64,000 bases of DNA from Pomphorhynchus laevis (taxonomy: Eukaryota; Acanthocephala; Palaeacanthocephala; Echinorhynchida; Pomphorhynchidae), in the NCBI GenBank assembly GCA_012934845.2, contig WNNJ02002413.1:1-64000 (forward strand), in the 5' to 3' direction. The notes under the pieces were generated by a model. That model did no database searches. It was not told where the DNA came from and saw only the letters and a list, made by a program, of their open reading frames with translations. Below, in pieces: positions 33,232 through 43,855 of the stretch. Made by a program: the position numbers and the translations under genes. How positions within the stretch are numbered: the first letter of the stretch is position 1; every line of letters starts with the position of its first letter.

Positions 33232-34690
33232 AACAGACCGCAATCGTTCGTCCCCTCCTTAAGAAACAATTGCTCGACCCTCCCTTCCTTCTAGCTATCG
33301 CCCCATTTCACTAATCCCTACTCTTTCTAAGCTCTTAGAACGCTTCATCTTAATACAGATCAACGCTTATCTCTCCTCATCCAATCTGTAACCTTCTTTC
33401 CAATCCGCTTTCCGCTCTAATCACTCCACAGAAATCGCATGCATAAAAGTGTACAACGACTTACTCATTTCTCGAGACAAGGCTCTATATAGTGTTCTCA
33501 TCTCCCTCGACCTCTCCTCCGCATTCGACATTGTCGACCACTCCGTCCTCCTTTCTCGCCTTCGTTATGATTACGGCTTTTCTTCCTCCTCCGTAGCATG
33601 GTTTGCCTCATATCTATCCGACCGTTCCTTTCGCGTATGTTCTAATTCATCATCCTCCCCTCCCATCCCTATTTTTTGATGGGTCCCACAAGGTTCAGTC
33701 CTAGGTCCCCTGCTTTTCTCTCTTCTGCTTGGCGATCTCTCTCCGTTTATCAAACCTTACTCCTTTAACGTCATGCAATACGCCGATGGCATTATCATCT
33801 ATGCTCATGCACCCGCACATCGCATACCCGATATCGGCATTTCTGCCGCCAACTGTCTTCAATCTACAAACGTCTCTCCAATCTCCATCCCGTTCTAAAC
33901 CTCGAAAAGTCCAAAATAATGTGGATCCTCCCCCTTAAACCAAACATATCTCCTCCCAATGTATATTTTGCCTCATCGATCATTCATATAGTCCACAATC
34001 TCACTTTCTTAGGCTTCCATTTCGATGATCACCTTTCCCTTAAACCCTTCGTCCGTGACAAGGTCCGCTCATCTAACTTAATTCTCTGTGACATCCGCCG
34101 TATCCGCCCCCTTATCGACTTCCGTTCTTGTATGTATCTTCTTTCATCGGTTCTTTTCCCTAAAATCGATTACTGCCTTAGCCTTTTGGCCAATTCTCCA
34201 AAATTTATCATCCTACCCCTACAACGAATAATCAACACCGCCGTTCGAGTGCCCTTTCGTCTCCGTCGCTTCGACCACAATCCACATATTTTGCCCAACT
34301 CTCCTGGCCCACCATCCACATCCGCATCAAACTCCGCCTTCTTCTCGTAACTTTTCGTCTCATCGCTGTCAGGTCCCCATCGTTCATCAATCTTCCTTTC
34401 TTAGATGACACTCGCCCCACCTCGCTATCGCTTCGTTCCCGTCATACCCTCTTACTCCACGTTCCTAATTACTCCAACAACTACGATCTCCGATCCTTCC
34501 TCGTCGCCGCCTCACTCGCCTGGAATCAACTCCCTCTCGACGTCCACCGCGCCCCCTCCTTTATCATATTCAAACACCTCCTCCGTTCGCACCTTCTCGA
34601 CACCTGATTTACAGTTTTGTTTTGTTGTGGTCATGTAAGCGTACGCTGGCACGCATTTGCCACGTCGAAATAAATCTTTTTTATATTATC
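33232..34690 (+). mobile_element. LINE-C: 5'-truncated L2/CR1-like retrotransposon
   Basis: Begins inside the RT (AIVRPLLKKQLLDP, then SYRPISLIPTLSKLLERFI), continues with LDLSSAFDIVDH (motif A), VPQGSVLGPLLFSLLLGDL (motif B) and QYADGIIIY, where the second catalytic aspartate is G. The post-RT domain follows (frame 33919-34350, with FLGFHFDDHLSLKP and RPLIDFRSC). The 3' UTR carries a CATGTAAGCGTACGCTGGCA block and ends about 34690. Several frame breaks; comparatively GC-rich for this window. Confidence 0.8.
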
Positions 34691-34743
34691 TCATTTTTTA
34701 TCACGATATCTAATGTTATATAATTTTTATCATGATTATCTTA

Positions 34744-34914
34744 TCAAATCAGCTGAGTCTGCGTATTTACTATAATTATAAAATAAACAAAACATAATAA
34801 TGCTAAATCAAAATTTAATAATTTATAAAATAAATAATTGCTATAAGATTTTTTATAATTTATATCAAGTTAAAGTAAAAAATTGAAATTTAAAATAAAA
34901 GTCATTTTTATGGA
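34744..34914 (-). repeat. PLE terminal repeat, AT-rich half
   Basis: Starts ATCAAATCAGCTGAGTCTGC and stops at AAGTCATTTTTATGG, abutting the minus-strand LINE-C fragment. Confidence 0.75.
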
Positions 34915-34918
34915 GTAA

Positions 34919-35438
34919 CCTTGTAATTATCACCATATTTATGGTGATAATTATTATCACCTTTTTTACGTGGTCAATGCGTGCCGGCACAGGCTTACAT
35001 GACCACAAAAAAATCTAAGTTATGTGTCGCAAAGGTGAGAACAAAGGAGGTATTTGAATATGATAAATGAGGGAGCGCAGCCCACAGTGATGAGACGAAA
35101 AGTTACGAGAATAAGGCGGAGTTAGATGCGGATGGTGGGCGACGCGAGGTGGGAAAGATATGTGGATGTGTGGTCGAAGCGACGGAGATGTAGGATAACT
35201 CGAATGGCGAAGTTGGTGATGCGTTGTAAGGGTAATATGTTGGATTTTGGAGAACTGGCGAAAAGGCTGAGGCGGTAATCGATTTTAGGAAAGAGGAATG
35301 ATGAAAGAATAGACATACCAGATCAGAAATCGATAAGGGGGTGGATAAGGCGGATTTCACCGAGAATAAAGTTAGACAAGTGGACCTTGTAACAGACGAA
35401 GGTTACAGGGGAAGGTGATCATCGAAATGGAAGCCTAA
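34919..35438 (-). mobile_element. LINE-C 3' fragment, minus strand
   Basis: Its 3' UTR (minus) has TGTGCCGGCACGCATTGACC, matching the 3' UTR of the 33.2-kb copy with small changes. The frames 35360-35103 match its post-RT domain (SSFLFPKIDYRLSLFASSP, then LPLQRITN). A perfect 13-bp hairpin (34925-34937/34940-34952) sits at the very 3' end, as in other CR1/L2-type tails. 5'-truncated at the next PLE repeat. Confidence 0.75.
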
Positions 35439-35440
35439 GA

Positions 35441-35697
35441 ATCAAATCAGCTAACTGAGTCTACGTATTTAATATAATAATAAAATAAACAAAACATAAT
35501 AATGCTAAATCAAAATTTAATAATTAAATAATAAAATAAATAATTGTTATAAGATTTTTTATAATTTATATCAAGTTAAAATAAAAAATTGAAATTTAAA
35601 ATAAAAGTCATTTTTATGAATTGACTAATAAATAACAGACGTTGTATCAGAATAAGGATTAAAAGTCATCAGGAGGAACTGCTATGCTATCAGGTTT
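35441..35697 (-). repeat. PLE terminal repeat, truncated inside the knot region
   Basis: AT-rich half plus the conserved core to CTGCTATGCTATCAGGTTT, then unrelated sequence from 35698, so the GGCCCC/GGGGCC helix and the second strand are absent. The break lies within 4 nt of where the copy at 50.74 kb also begins. Confidence 0.75.
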
Positions 35698-35920
35698 AAT
35701 AATCCTTTAAAATAAGGATTATTTTATCAGAATAAGGAAAAATTTTATTCAATTTTAATACATACAGCAAAGGTTATACAAAACTAATTTGAAATTAAAA
35801 ATAATTGTTTCTAAACTCAACTCATTACGTTCATATGTTGGATTTACATTAAAATCATTTAGGTATAGTTTTATTATCTGATTCAATTTTATACCTTTTT
35901 GTACCCTTTTTATTCAATAT
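35698..35920 (-). pseudogene. PLE coding scrap
   Basis: About 35770-35920 is the reverse complement of 50990-51115 (shared CTAAACTCAACTCATTACG). It encodes the YERSELSLETII segment of the PLE. The first 60 bases (35698-35760) contain a direct repeat of AATAAGGATTA/AATAAGG from the terminal repeat. Confidence 0.6.
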
Positions 35921-36121
35921 AATAAATCAAATAGGCTAACTGAGTCTACGTATTTAATATAATTATAAAATAAACAAAACATAATAATGCTAAATAAAAT
36001 TGAATAATTAAATAATAAAATAAATAATTGTTATAAGAATTTTTTATAATTTATATCAAGTTAAAATAAAAAATTGAAATTTTAAATAAAAGTCATTTTT
36101 ATGAATTGACTAATAAATAAC
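35921..36121 (-). repeat. PLE terminal repeat, AT-rich half
   Basis: Starts AATAAATCAAATAGGCTAAC and ends TAATAAATAAC, where the same LINE-C stretch seen at 33.23 kb follows. The start variant AATAGGC is shared with the copy in the 50.7-kb unit. Confidence 0.75.
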
Positions 36122-36179
36122 GGACCGCAATCGTTCGTCCCCTCCTTAAGGAGGGGACGAACGATTTATGTTATTTATT
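36112..36179. repeat. Near-perfect foldback at a repeat/LINE junction
   Basis: 36129-36166 is a perfect 38-bp palindrome without spacer, made of LINE-C sequence (AATCGTTCGTCCCCTCCTT and its complement). Arms extend outward with AATAAATAAC (36112-36121) pairing with GTTATTTATT (36170-36179) across a 7/3-nt internal loop. Confidence 0.85.
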
Positions 36180-36514
36180 TTTAAACAAAACATAAATAAC
36201 ATAAACAAAACATAATAATGCTAAATCAAAAAGTAATAATTAAATAATAAAATAAATAATTGTTTTAAGATTTTTTATAATTTAAATCAAGTTAAAATAA
36301 AAAATTGAAATTTAAAACAAACGTCATTTTTATGAATGGACTAATAAATAACAGACGTTGTATCAGAATAAGGATTAAAAGTCATCAGGAGGAACTGCTA
36401 TGCTATCAGGTTTCGGCCCCTAACTCCTCTACCCAACATAGCAGCGGGGCCAAATGCATGCTAATGATGTATTTCCTCTGATAAACCTATCTAGTATCTT
36501 ATTCTAATACAAAA
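36180..36514 (-). repeat. PLE terminal repeat with complete structured half
   Basis: Begins within the AT-rich half after the foldback. Structured half complete: CTGCTATG 36395-36402, GGCCCC 36415-36420, CATAGCAG 36437-36444, GGGGCC 36446-36451. Outer arms TATCAGAATAAG and CTTATTCTAATA frame it. Confidence 0.8.
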
Positions 36515-36540
36515 ATGTCTGAAATCTATGATGCATATAA

Positions 36541-36710
36541 CTCAGATATTTATTATTTAAATAATAAAATAAATAATTGTTTTTAGATTTTCTATAATTT
36601 AAATCAAGTTAAAATAAAAAATTGAAATTTAAAATAAACGTTATTTTTATGACTTGACTAATAGATAGCAGACAATGCATCAGAATAAAGATTAGAGGTC
36701 ATTAGTTTCG
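36541..36710 (-). repeat. PLE terminal repeat fragment
   Basis: AT-rich half and the start of the core (CATCAGAATAAAGATTAGAG), ending at GGTCATTAG. Confidence 0.7.
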
Positions 36711-36879
36711 CGTTTTGTTATCTTTACTTAATGAAGTAACGAGAACACGGTTTTTTAGATTACATGCGTAAAGGTTAAGAAAGGATATTTTATGTCCAGG
36801 TATGAAAACTCATTTTCTGTAGACTCGGTATGTAATAAATAGAGAAATGTAAGTTTTATGTAAAAAAATTATCAACGCT
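36711..36879. other. No recognisable feature
   Basis: Short spacer before the GC-rich RLE fragment. Confidence 0.3.
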
Positions 36880-37682
36880 CGTCCCCTCAACCGTTCCCAG
36901 AACGCAACTAGCGTTATCGCATTGGATGGCAACGCTCAGCCTCTGCAGCAGGAAATCCGTAAACCGTCGCACTCCGATCACTACAATTATCCGCCGACCT
37001 ATTTCTTGCGTTAGGCCTTACGCCTCTTCGCCCAACGCACCAAGCGTTTCCACTACGACCGGCACAAAATGGTAGATCAGCGTCAGGCTGGCGTATTTGC
37101 TACGTTCCCTGGCTTCTGCTCCATTGGCGGCAGCTATAGATGCGGTTACAGCTGTATTTAGATGACTCAGTGACAGAGTGTCCGGGCAGTGAAATCTCAA
37201 GCCAAACACTTGCCACTCTACCATGGAGTCAGAGACAATCTATCTGGGCGCCTGTCGTCATGTTGCGCCTGTGATTTCGGCTTCAGACGCGATGGGATTT
37301 CTGCCGAAATCAGTGCACGCTTGATGAGATCGTTGACTGCGCTGTTGCGTGACAGTCTACCGACGGACCTGCGGCAGCTGAGGCTATGTCGAGTACTGGC
37401 GTCTATATCCGCTCTGCAGACACATACATGTGACAGACAGACTGGGGCACCGAGGGGCAAGGCAATGGCGAGGCGGAGTGACGAGTTGCCGAGTCTCGTG
37501 CCGGACGACGAAAAGAGACGTGCGTTAAGGAAGACCCCGGAATGAGCTGCAGTAGCCGCAATTTGACGCGATTTTATCGCTTGGTCAGGTGCAGCTGACA
37601 ACACTTTTGATTCCTGGACAATAACCAGCGGCGTATCCCAGACCTTCTGTTCTGTAGTGAAGGGCGGTCGAATCATAGTCAT
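36880..37682 (-). pseudogene. RLE-LINE C-terminal fragment: CCHC motif and restriction-like endonuclease
   Basis: Minus strand, 5'-truncated near 37682. The frame 37682-37218 carries CVCRADIDASTRHSLSC (CxCx9Hx3C) followed by RRSVGRLSRNSAVNDLIKRA and RPDRLSLTPW. The next block has GKCLAWDFTA and, from 37224, KYASLTLIYHFVPVVVETLG, then a C-terminal FLLQRLSVAIQCDNASCVLG tail near 36930. A CCHC cluster followed by RPD and WD-T matches R2-like restriction-type nucleases (PD-(D/E)XK fold). The frames shift once. The stretch is clearly GC-richer than its surroundings. Confidence 0.7.
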
Positions 37683-38097
37683 CGATCTGTATGTTCAATA
37701 TACAATAAATACTAACTGGTCACGAAAAGAAATTTCGCGAATTAGTTTACTATTCTTATAACACCTTAACTTCAGTGTTTGTGAGAATCGATGGAATCGA
37801 TGTAATTAATCCATTTCCAATTGCTTTGATCAACCCAGTTTCAAAGTGAGCAAAAGTTTCTCATCTTAAAATGTTATGAATTCTGATATTTATTTAATTA
37901 ATTGTTACTAAATGATTCTCATGGGTTATCCTGAAAAGCCTCATCATATTCTACTGAGCAAAATGCCGTACTTAAATGGCATTTTTATTTAAAATGCCAC
38001 AGTTATTCAAATTCGTTAAAATTTATAGTTTTAAAAAATATCATCACATCATGTTATTATAAGGAATTGTATTATATTAAAATCTCGATACTCTCAC
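37683..38097. other. No recognisable gene
   Basis: AT-rich transition; no repeat recognised. Confidence 0.3.
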
Positions 38098-38660
38098 TAC
38101 GGTGAAATTAGTGAATTCTCTTCTGATTTTCAAACTTGATTATTCTGTCAGTCTTCTTATTAATTATCAGAAATCATCGCTCAAATATTTGCAAAGTATT
38201 CTAAATTCGGCAATTAGAGTTATTTTTCGCTTAAGGAAATTCGATCACATATCGCGTTATTCTAATTCGCTGTATTGGCTAGACATCACGAACCCCATAA
38301 GGTTTTAACTAGCATACTTTATGTGGAATATCATAAATGCCAACGCCCCTTCACAGCTCATCTTACCTACATTATCCAGTAAATCCACAACTTCTATTTC
38401 GCTTCGCAGTCATTCTACAAGATCAAGATTATATGTTCCACGTCATTTTTCGCTCACCGCGCATCGATCATACTCGATTGCAGGGCCTAAACTGTGGAAC
38501 AATCTTCCCTCAAATGTTACTGCATCATCTTCACATGTACAATTTAAAAAAGGTTTATTTACATTTCTACGGAATCCTAATTTATAAAAAAAATGTCATT
38601 TTAGTGGGCTTGTAAGTGACTGGTAGTAACATTTGCCACTTAGAAAAACCTTTTTCTTCT
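38098..38660 (+). mobile_element. L2/CR1-like LINE 3' fragment
   Basis: Two frames give LLIFKLDYSVSLLIN, LRKFDHISRYSNSLYWLDI and, after a frame change, RHFSLTAHRSYSIAGPKLWNNLPS with FKKGLFTFL. The SIAGPKLWNNLP box is the hallmark of the extreme C-terminus of CR1/L2/Rex-type ORF2. A short 3' UTR ends near ACATTTGCCACTTAGAAA. Confidence 0.8.
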
Positions 38661-40058
38661 TTCTTCATATAAAAATTGTTTATAAATTGTTATATAATAT
38701 TATCATAAAATTATACTCATTTTTTTAATTTGCAAAACCTCATTAATTGATGTAATGATATCCTACATTAATATTATGTAAGCAATAACATTGCATTTAC
38801 TTATAGTGGACATTATATATCTGCTGTTAATATATGTTATAGCGATTGCATAATTATATCAAATAGTGATATAGTAATTTCTTATTCTTTTTAATACAAA
38901 AATTATTAAATTTTGAATTTAATTTATAATTTAATATAATTTAATTTATAATTAAAATATAATTTATAATTTAATTTTTCATTTAATTTTAATATATTTT
39001 ATTATTTTTCTTTTTACCTCTACAACAATTAGAATATTTAAATATTCAAATATAAAAAGTTTAAAAGTTTAAAAAGTTTAAAAGTTTATTTGAATAAATA
39101 ATTTTATTCAAATATTCAATAATTCACCATTGCGCACTGTACGACTCAATTAGCGAGTCAATTAGCGTTGACTTGCTTGTTTAAGCAATAATCATCGTTT
39201 CAATATTCCTTTTAGGTGATGAAAATGAGTATTCAAATATTTCGTTAATTGCATTTATTTTATGTCATGCAATAATTCTGATCATATATTTATATCATTA
39301 GTATAAAGAAGGAAATAGACAAACGTTTATCTTGTATTTTTATTCGCTTCAATCCTTTATTATTATTTAAATATTTGAAGAGATTTTGTGGAATGTCACT
39401 TAATCACCACAAAGCTTATTTTATGGCATAAGCTCTTATTTAAACGGCGACGTGACCTTCTTTTCGAATTACTCTATAGATTTAAATAAGTGGTTAGAGT
39501 AATTAAGTCTAGAGAAAGTTTTTACTCTATGCTTTTCTTGCTATATGTTTTTTACATTATATCTTCAGTGTTATTTGTTCATATCGATTAAATAAGTAAT
39601 GAAGATAACACTCTCTTGTAATGGACTACAAATCCTTAATTTTGTCTTGATTAATAATATTTTAACTTTTTTATTTATTAAGAAAACGTTTTATTGTAAA
39701 AGTTTTATTTTAATATTTTCAAGTTTTACCGTTTAATATTTTATTGTTAACTTTCGACTTTATAGATTTAATGTGTAAGCAATTGATTGAAATGACTATT
39801 TCACTTTGTACTAAATAAGGTAAAAATCTATTTTAATATTTTTCCATAATTTCATTTGTGTATAATTTAAAAATTATTTTTGATCTGTTTTATTAAATAT
39901 TTTAAATTTTTTATTAACAACGTACAAATCTGCCACTATATACGATACATTTATTTTTACATGATAAATAAATATTTTTATAAGTTCCCACTATGAATAT
40001 CAAATGTAATTAAAAATAAATCGACTGTTCACTCATTGGTTTCTATTATTTATTAGTG
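38661..40058. other. Long AT-rich stretch
   Basis: Very AT-rich, with runs such as TTTAATTTATAATTTAATATA near 38930 and AAAAGTTTAAAAGTTT near 39060. No coding signal on either strand. Confidence 0.45.
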
Positions 40059-40199
40059 GAGAGAGTGGAATAGAATTTATTTTAAATATCGAATTTTCGA
40101 TAGCTAACTGCTATCATCACCAGGATAAAATTGTACAATTTTATCCCGATGATGGCTATCAAAAATTTAATATTTAAAATAAAAAATTTCTACTCTCTC
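40059..40199. repeat. Foldback (palindromic) element, about 140 bp
   Basis: Ends GAGAGAG (40059-40065) and CTCTCTC (40193-40199) are complementary. The centre GATAAAATTGTACAATTTTATC (40124-40145) is a perfect palindrome except for being read as two halves. The arms in between pair with a few mismatches and a short insertion (GCTAACT) on the left. It looks like a foldback MITE. Confidence 0.7.
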
Positions 40200-40224
40200 A
40201 AATTATAAATTCATACACTAGATT

Positions 40225-40480
40225 TTATTCATTCAATATATAAAATATTTTACTATTTTAAGGCATCTATTAAATTATTTAAATGAATTTGAAGAAAGCC
40301 AATTTTCTTACAAATTGTTGCAATTCTTAAAATTTCATTATTTAATGTATTATATTTTATATTATATGGTATGCATGAATGCTTGGGCAAAAGTATGTTT
40401 CTTTTAAATTTGAATATGTCATCTTTACGATATAAATTAATAGTAGTTTTAACTAATGATCTTAAAAGATCAACAACAGA
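40225..40480 (-). pseudogene. PLE coding scrap, minus strand
   Basis: Minus-strand translation gives HECIPYNIKYNTLNNEILRI in the same arrangement as the PLE relics at 8.2 and 53.8 kb. It is followed on its 5' side by an AT-repeat tract. Confidence 0.7.
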
Positions 40481-41489
40481 TCAATATAGGCTATGTATAA
40501 CTACCAAACTATATCATAAATATAATGATATATTTATATATACATATATACATATTACAAATATATATACATATATATTTGTCATCTAAATTATATCATA
40601 TTAGTATTACATATTATACATATTACATATTATATCACAAGAAATATTATATTATATTATATTACAATATAATATTATAATATTATAATATATAATATAT
40701 AATATTATATTACATATTACATATTATACCATATTATATCATATTATATCATATGAGTGCTTGGGCAAAAGTATGTTTCTTTTAAATTTGAATATGTCAT
40801 TACGACGGTTTAAAATACTTCTCGTCGTATTAATCTATTTAATGTTTCGATTAAATATAATTTTTGTGATATTATGGTATTAATTATTATGGCATTATGT
40901 CTATATGTGTATTATATATGTGTATTATATATAATAACGATAATATATAATAATATATCTAACGTTATAATATGTTATAACGATAATAATATATCTAATA
41001 TATTATATATATGATATTTAAGATTTATATATTTTATATTTCTCGCTATATATTAATTATAGTTTACGTATTTGAAAATAAGTCAATTAGGTTGCGTACC
41101 TTTTATTGGAAATCCTCTTTTTTGTTTTCTAAAATGTTGTAAAATATCATAAATACTAATTATTTTATAATACTTTTTATTATATAATTTTATATAATAT
41201 TATACTATTACGTAATATATATATTTAATTTTAAAAATATATATTATTTAATATAATATAATATATTGTCTAATATAGTATAATATCTGAGATACTATGA
41301 TCTAAAAATATTATAAATTATTTAATGTCGATAAAAAGGCAAAAAAATTAATTTATGTTAACATGTACGCAAGGAATGAATTTTTAAAATATTAAAAATT
41401 AATATAATATAAGAAATTTTTTTAGAAAAATTAATTTATCTTATATTTTGCAATATATAATAACTATATAACTATAGAACATACAAAAG
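40481..41489. repeat. AT-rich microsatellite-like tract
   Basis: Dominated by TATA, ATTATAT and CATATTA repeats. A 40-base piece of the PLE scrap (GCTTGGGCAAAAGTATG onward, at 40382) recurs at 40758, so an AT-repeat expansion or a local duplication separates two copies. Confidence 0.6.
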
Positions 41490-41600
41490 GAATAAATTTT
41501 CAGAATATAAATACGTACGATTTTAGTACGCTTTATACAAATCTAGATTTAGTAGATATTAAAGAAGCGTTAGTAAAATTAATTAATCTTATATTCTGAA
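41490..41600 (+). pseudogene. PLE RT scrap, plus strand
   Basis: Reads YVRF-STLYTNLDLVDIKEAL, the PLE block that follows QTKGINFQN. It overlaps no intact frame. Near 41700 a second scrap (HSCIPYNI) is recognisable. Confidence 0.55.
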
Positions 41601-41865
41601 AAAGATATACATATATATGTTATAATAATTATAACGCCTATCTAACAAATATTAAACCATCAAGTAAATATGGATAAAATTGAATTAATAATCATTTAAT
41701 AAGCAATTCATGCATACCATATAATATAAATATAAACATAATAAATATATAATATATAATATTATAATATGATATAAAAATTATATTATAATTAATATTA
41801 TATTATAATATTTATATATTATTAAAATATTATATTTATATAATACAGACGCAAAACATATAGTC
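41601..41865. other. AT-rich spacer
   Basis: TATA-rich sequence with the small PLE scrap mentioned above; no gene. Confidence 0.35.
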
Positions 41866-43855
41866 TTGTCTTCTTTGAGGACTCGAGGCGAAGCAGGTCC
41901 GTCGGGAATTACCGCGCATGATTTCCAGTGTATGCTCAGCTCTTTTAAGTCTTACTCTGCCGCTTTAGATAAGAATATTGCCATGTTTGCTCGACTGATC
42001 GTTAAGAGGCATATAGATTTCTGTGTGATTGAGGCTTTGGCGGCGAATTGTCTTGTTCCGTTAAACAAGAACCCTGGAATACTGCTCAGGGGTTGGAGAG
42101 ATATTATGGCGGATAATCGGGAAAGCCTTAAAGAAAATTGTAAAACAACCATTGCAAACCGTGGCGGGTTATCAACAACTATGCACCGCCCAAAGATCTG
42201 GGTTTGAATATGCAATTCATTCTGCAACCAGTGCATTTCGGTCAAACGATAACTTTGGAATTTTGACGGTCGAGGCCGAAAATGATTTTAACAGATCGAG
42301 TCGCCAAGTTGCATTAGCTAACATGTCATTTGTTTGCCCGCCTTATCCCAAGTCCTACGATTTACGTATGCTGACACTACCTTGGCAACTGAAGAGGGAA
42401 TGGGTGACCCTCTTCAGTGGGGCGACCCAGGGCGACCCGTTAGCCATGGCAGCTTTTGCCGCGTTATCTATACCGTTAATACGGTGTATATAGGGGAACA
42501 TCACACAAACGATACAGGGATGGTATGCTGACGATAGGAATTTTGTTGGACCCGTCGAAGAATTGAAAAAAGTGTGGGACATACTTGTGGAAATTGAACC
42601 TCAATATGGCTATATAATAAGCCAGGAAAATCCAAGCTTATTACACATCGCAACAATATGGGTAAGTCAAAAATCCTCTTTTAACATGAAAAGATTTCAA
42701 TCAATTGTTACGGTATCAGAATGCTTGGCACGCCTGTTAGTACGTTGTCTTACGTTGAACAATATGTGAAACAAGAGGTGGTTAGTTGGTCTGATCAAGT
42801 AGACACTCTGATCATTGCAGCACATAGTGACGCTCACTTCACATATTTTGAATTCACCAGAGCATTACAATGTCGTTAGACCCACTTTATGAAAATAACA
42901 AGATGCGATATCGATTGGTTCACCAAGCTAGCCTTATCGATCAACGACTTTGCTGGTAAAGTTTGTGACCACAACTTGACGGAAGAGGATATGGCCATAT
43001 TTGATCTCCCTCCTCATATAGGCAGACTTGGAATCAAACATTCCGTTGTTGCCTCACAACATAAGTATGAATCTTCAAAGCAATAGTAGTCCATTCGATA
43101 CAACAGAATCGTTCTATATTCGTGAACAATTGCAATCGGACGCAGCGGATCAAATAAGGTCGGCTAACTTCAATCGGAACAAACTCGCTCGCTTGGCACT
43201 TGAGATAGACATACCGAACACAAGTCAACTCCTGGAATATGCCTCACTAAAAGGAGCATCCAATTGGTTAACCTCTCGGCCACTTGATGATTACGGACTT
43301 CATCTGACTACAACAGCGTTTCGTGACTCAATGTCTGTGAAGTACGGCTGGACCCTATCTAAGATACTGAACAAAGGTATATACGGGGAGGATTTTTATA
43401 CTCTTCATGCATTGTCATGCAAAAGCGCGATCTTGTATCAAAGATACTCACAAACGTGTGTTCTAGGGTCGCCACTGAGCCAAGTCTATCTGGTGTTCCT
43501 GACGCAATAACTTTCGAAAACGACGCGACAACTCGAAGACCAGACGAGTTCCCTGATATCGTGTGCAGTGGATTGTTCGGTGGTAGGATGGACCGTACGC
43601 TTTTGACGTATGCATTTTCAGCGAAGTAGCTCCATCATATAATTCACGATAGTTGGCTGCGTGCTTTGAATATCATGAACAACGAAAGCGAAACAAGTAC
43701 AAAGATAAGATACGAGAAGTTGACCACAGCTCCTTCTGCCCACTATGATTTGCGTCGACGGGTGGCGCAGGCAGAGCAGCAAACGCAACTCTACGTGTGC
43801 TGGCGACAAAGATCAACGAGAAACACTAGTCTGAATTTCCCAGTGTAATAACGCG
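41866..43855 (+). pseudogene. RLE-LINE: RT and restriction-like endonuclease, broken
   Basis: In order: GEAGPSGITAHDFQ, SAQRSGFEYAIHSAT-type block, an LTVEAENDFNRSSR block in the motif A position (VDASNAFNS in relatives; the D reads E), GATQGDPLAMAAFAAL (motif B), WYADDRNFVG (motif C) and KKVWDILVEIEPQYGY. After about 43000: GASNWLTSRPLDDYG, FRDSMSVKYGW, HALSCK, and a DEFPDIVCSGLFGG nuclease-like block. This is the same family as the RT at 20.9 kb. It is old, in several frames, with many breaks. Confidence 0.7.

Noticed and set aside
37189-37545. 118-codon plus-strand ORF
   Set aside because: Shadow of the minus-strand RLE coding sequence in GC-rich DNA.
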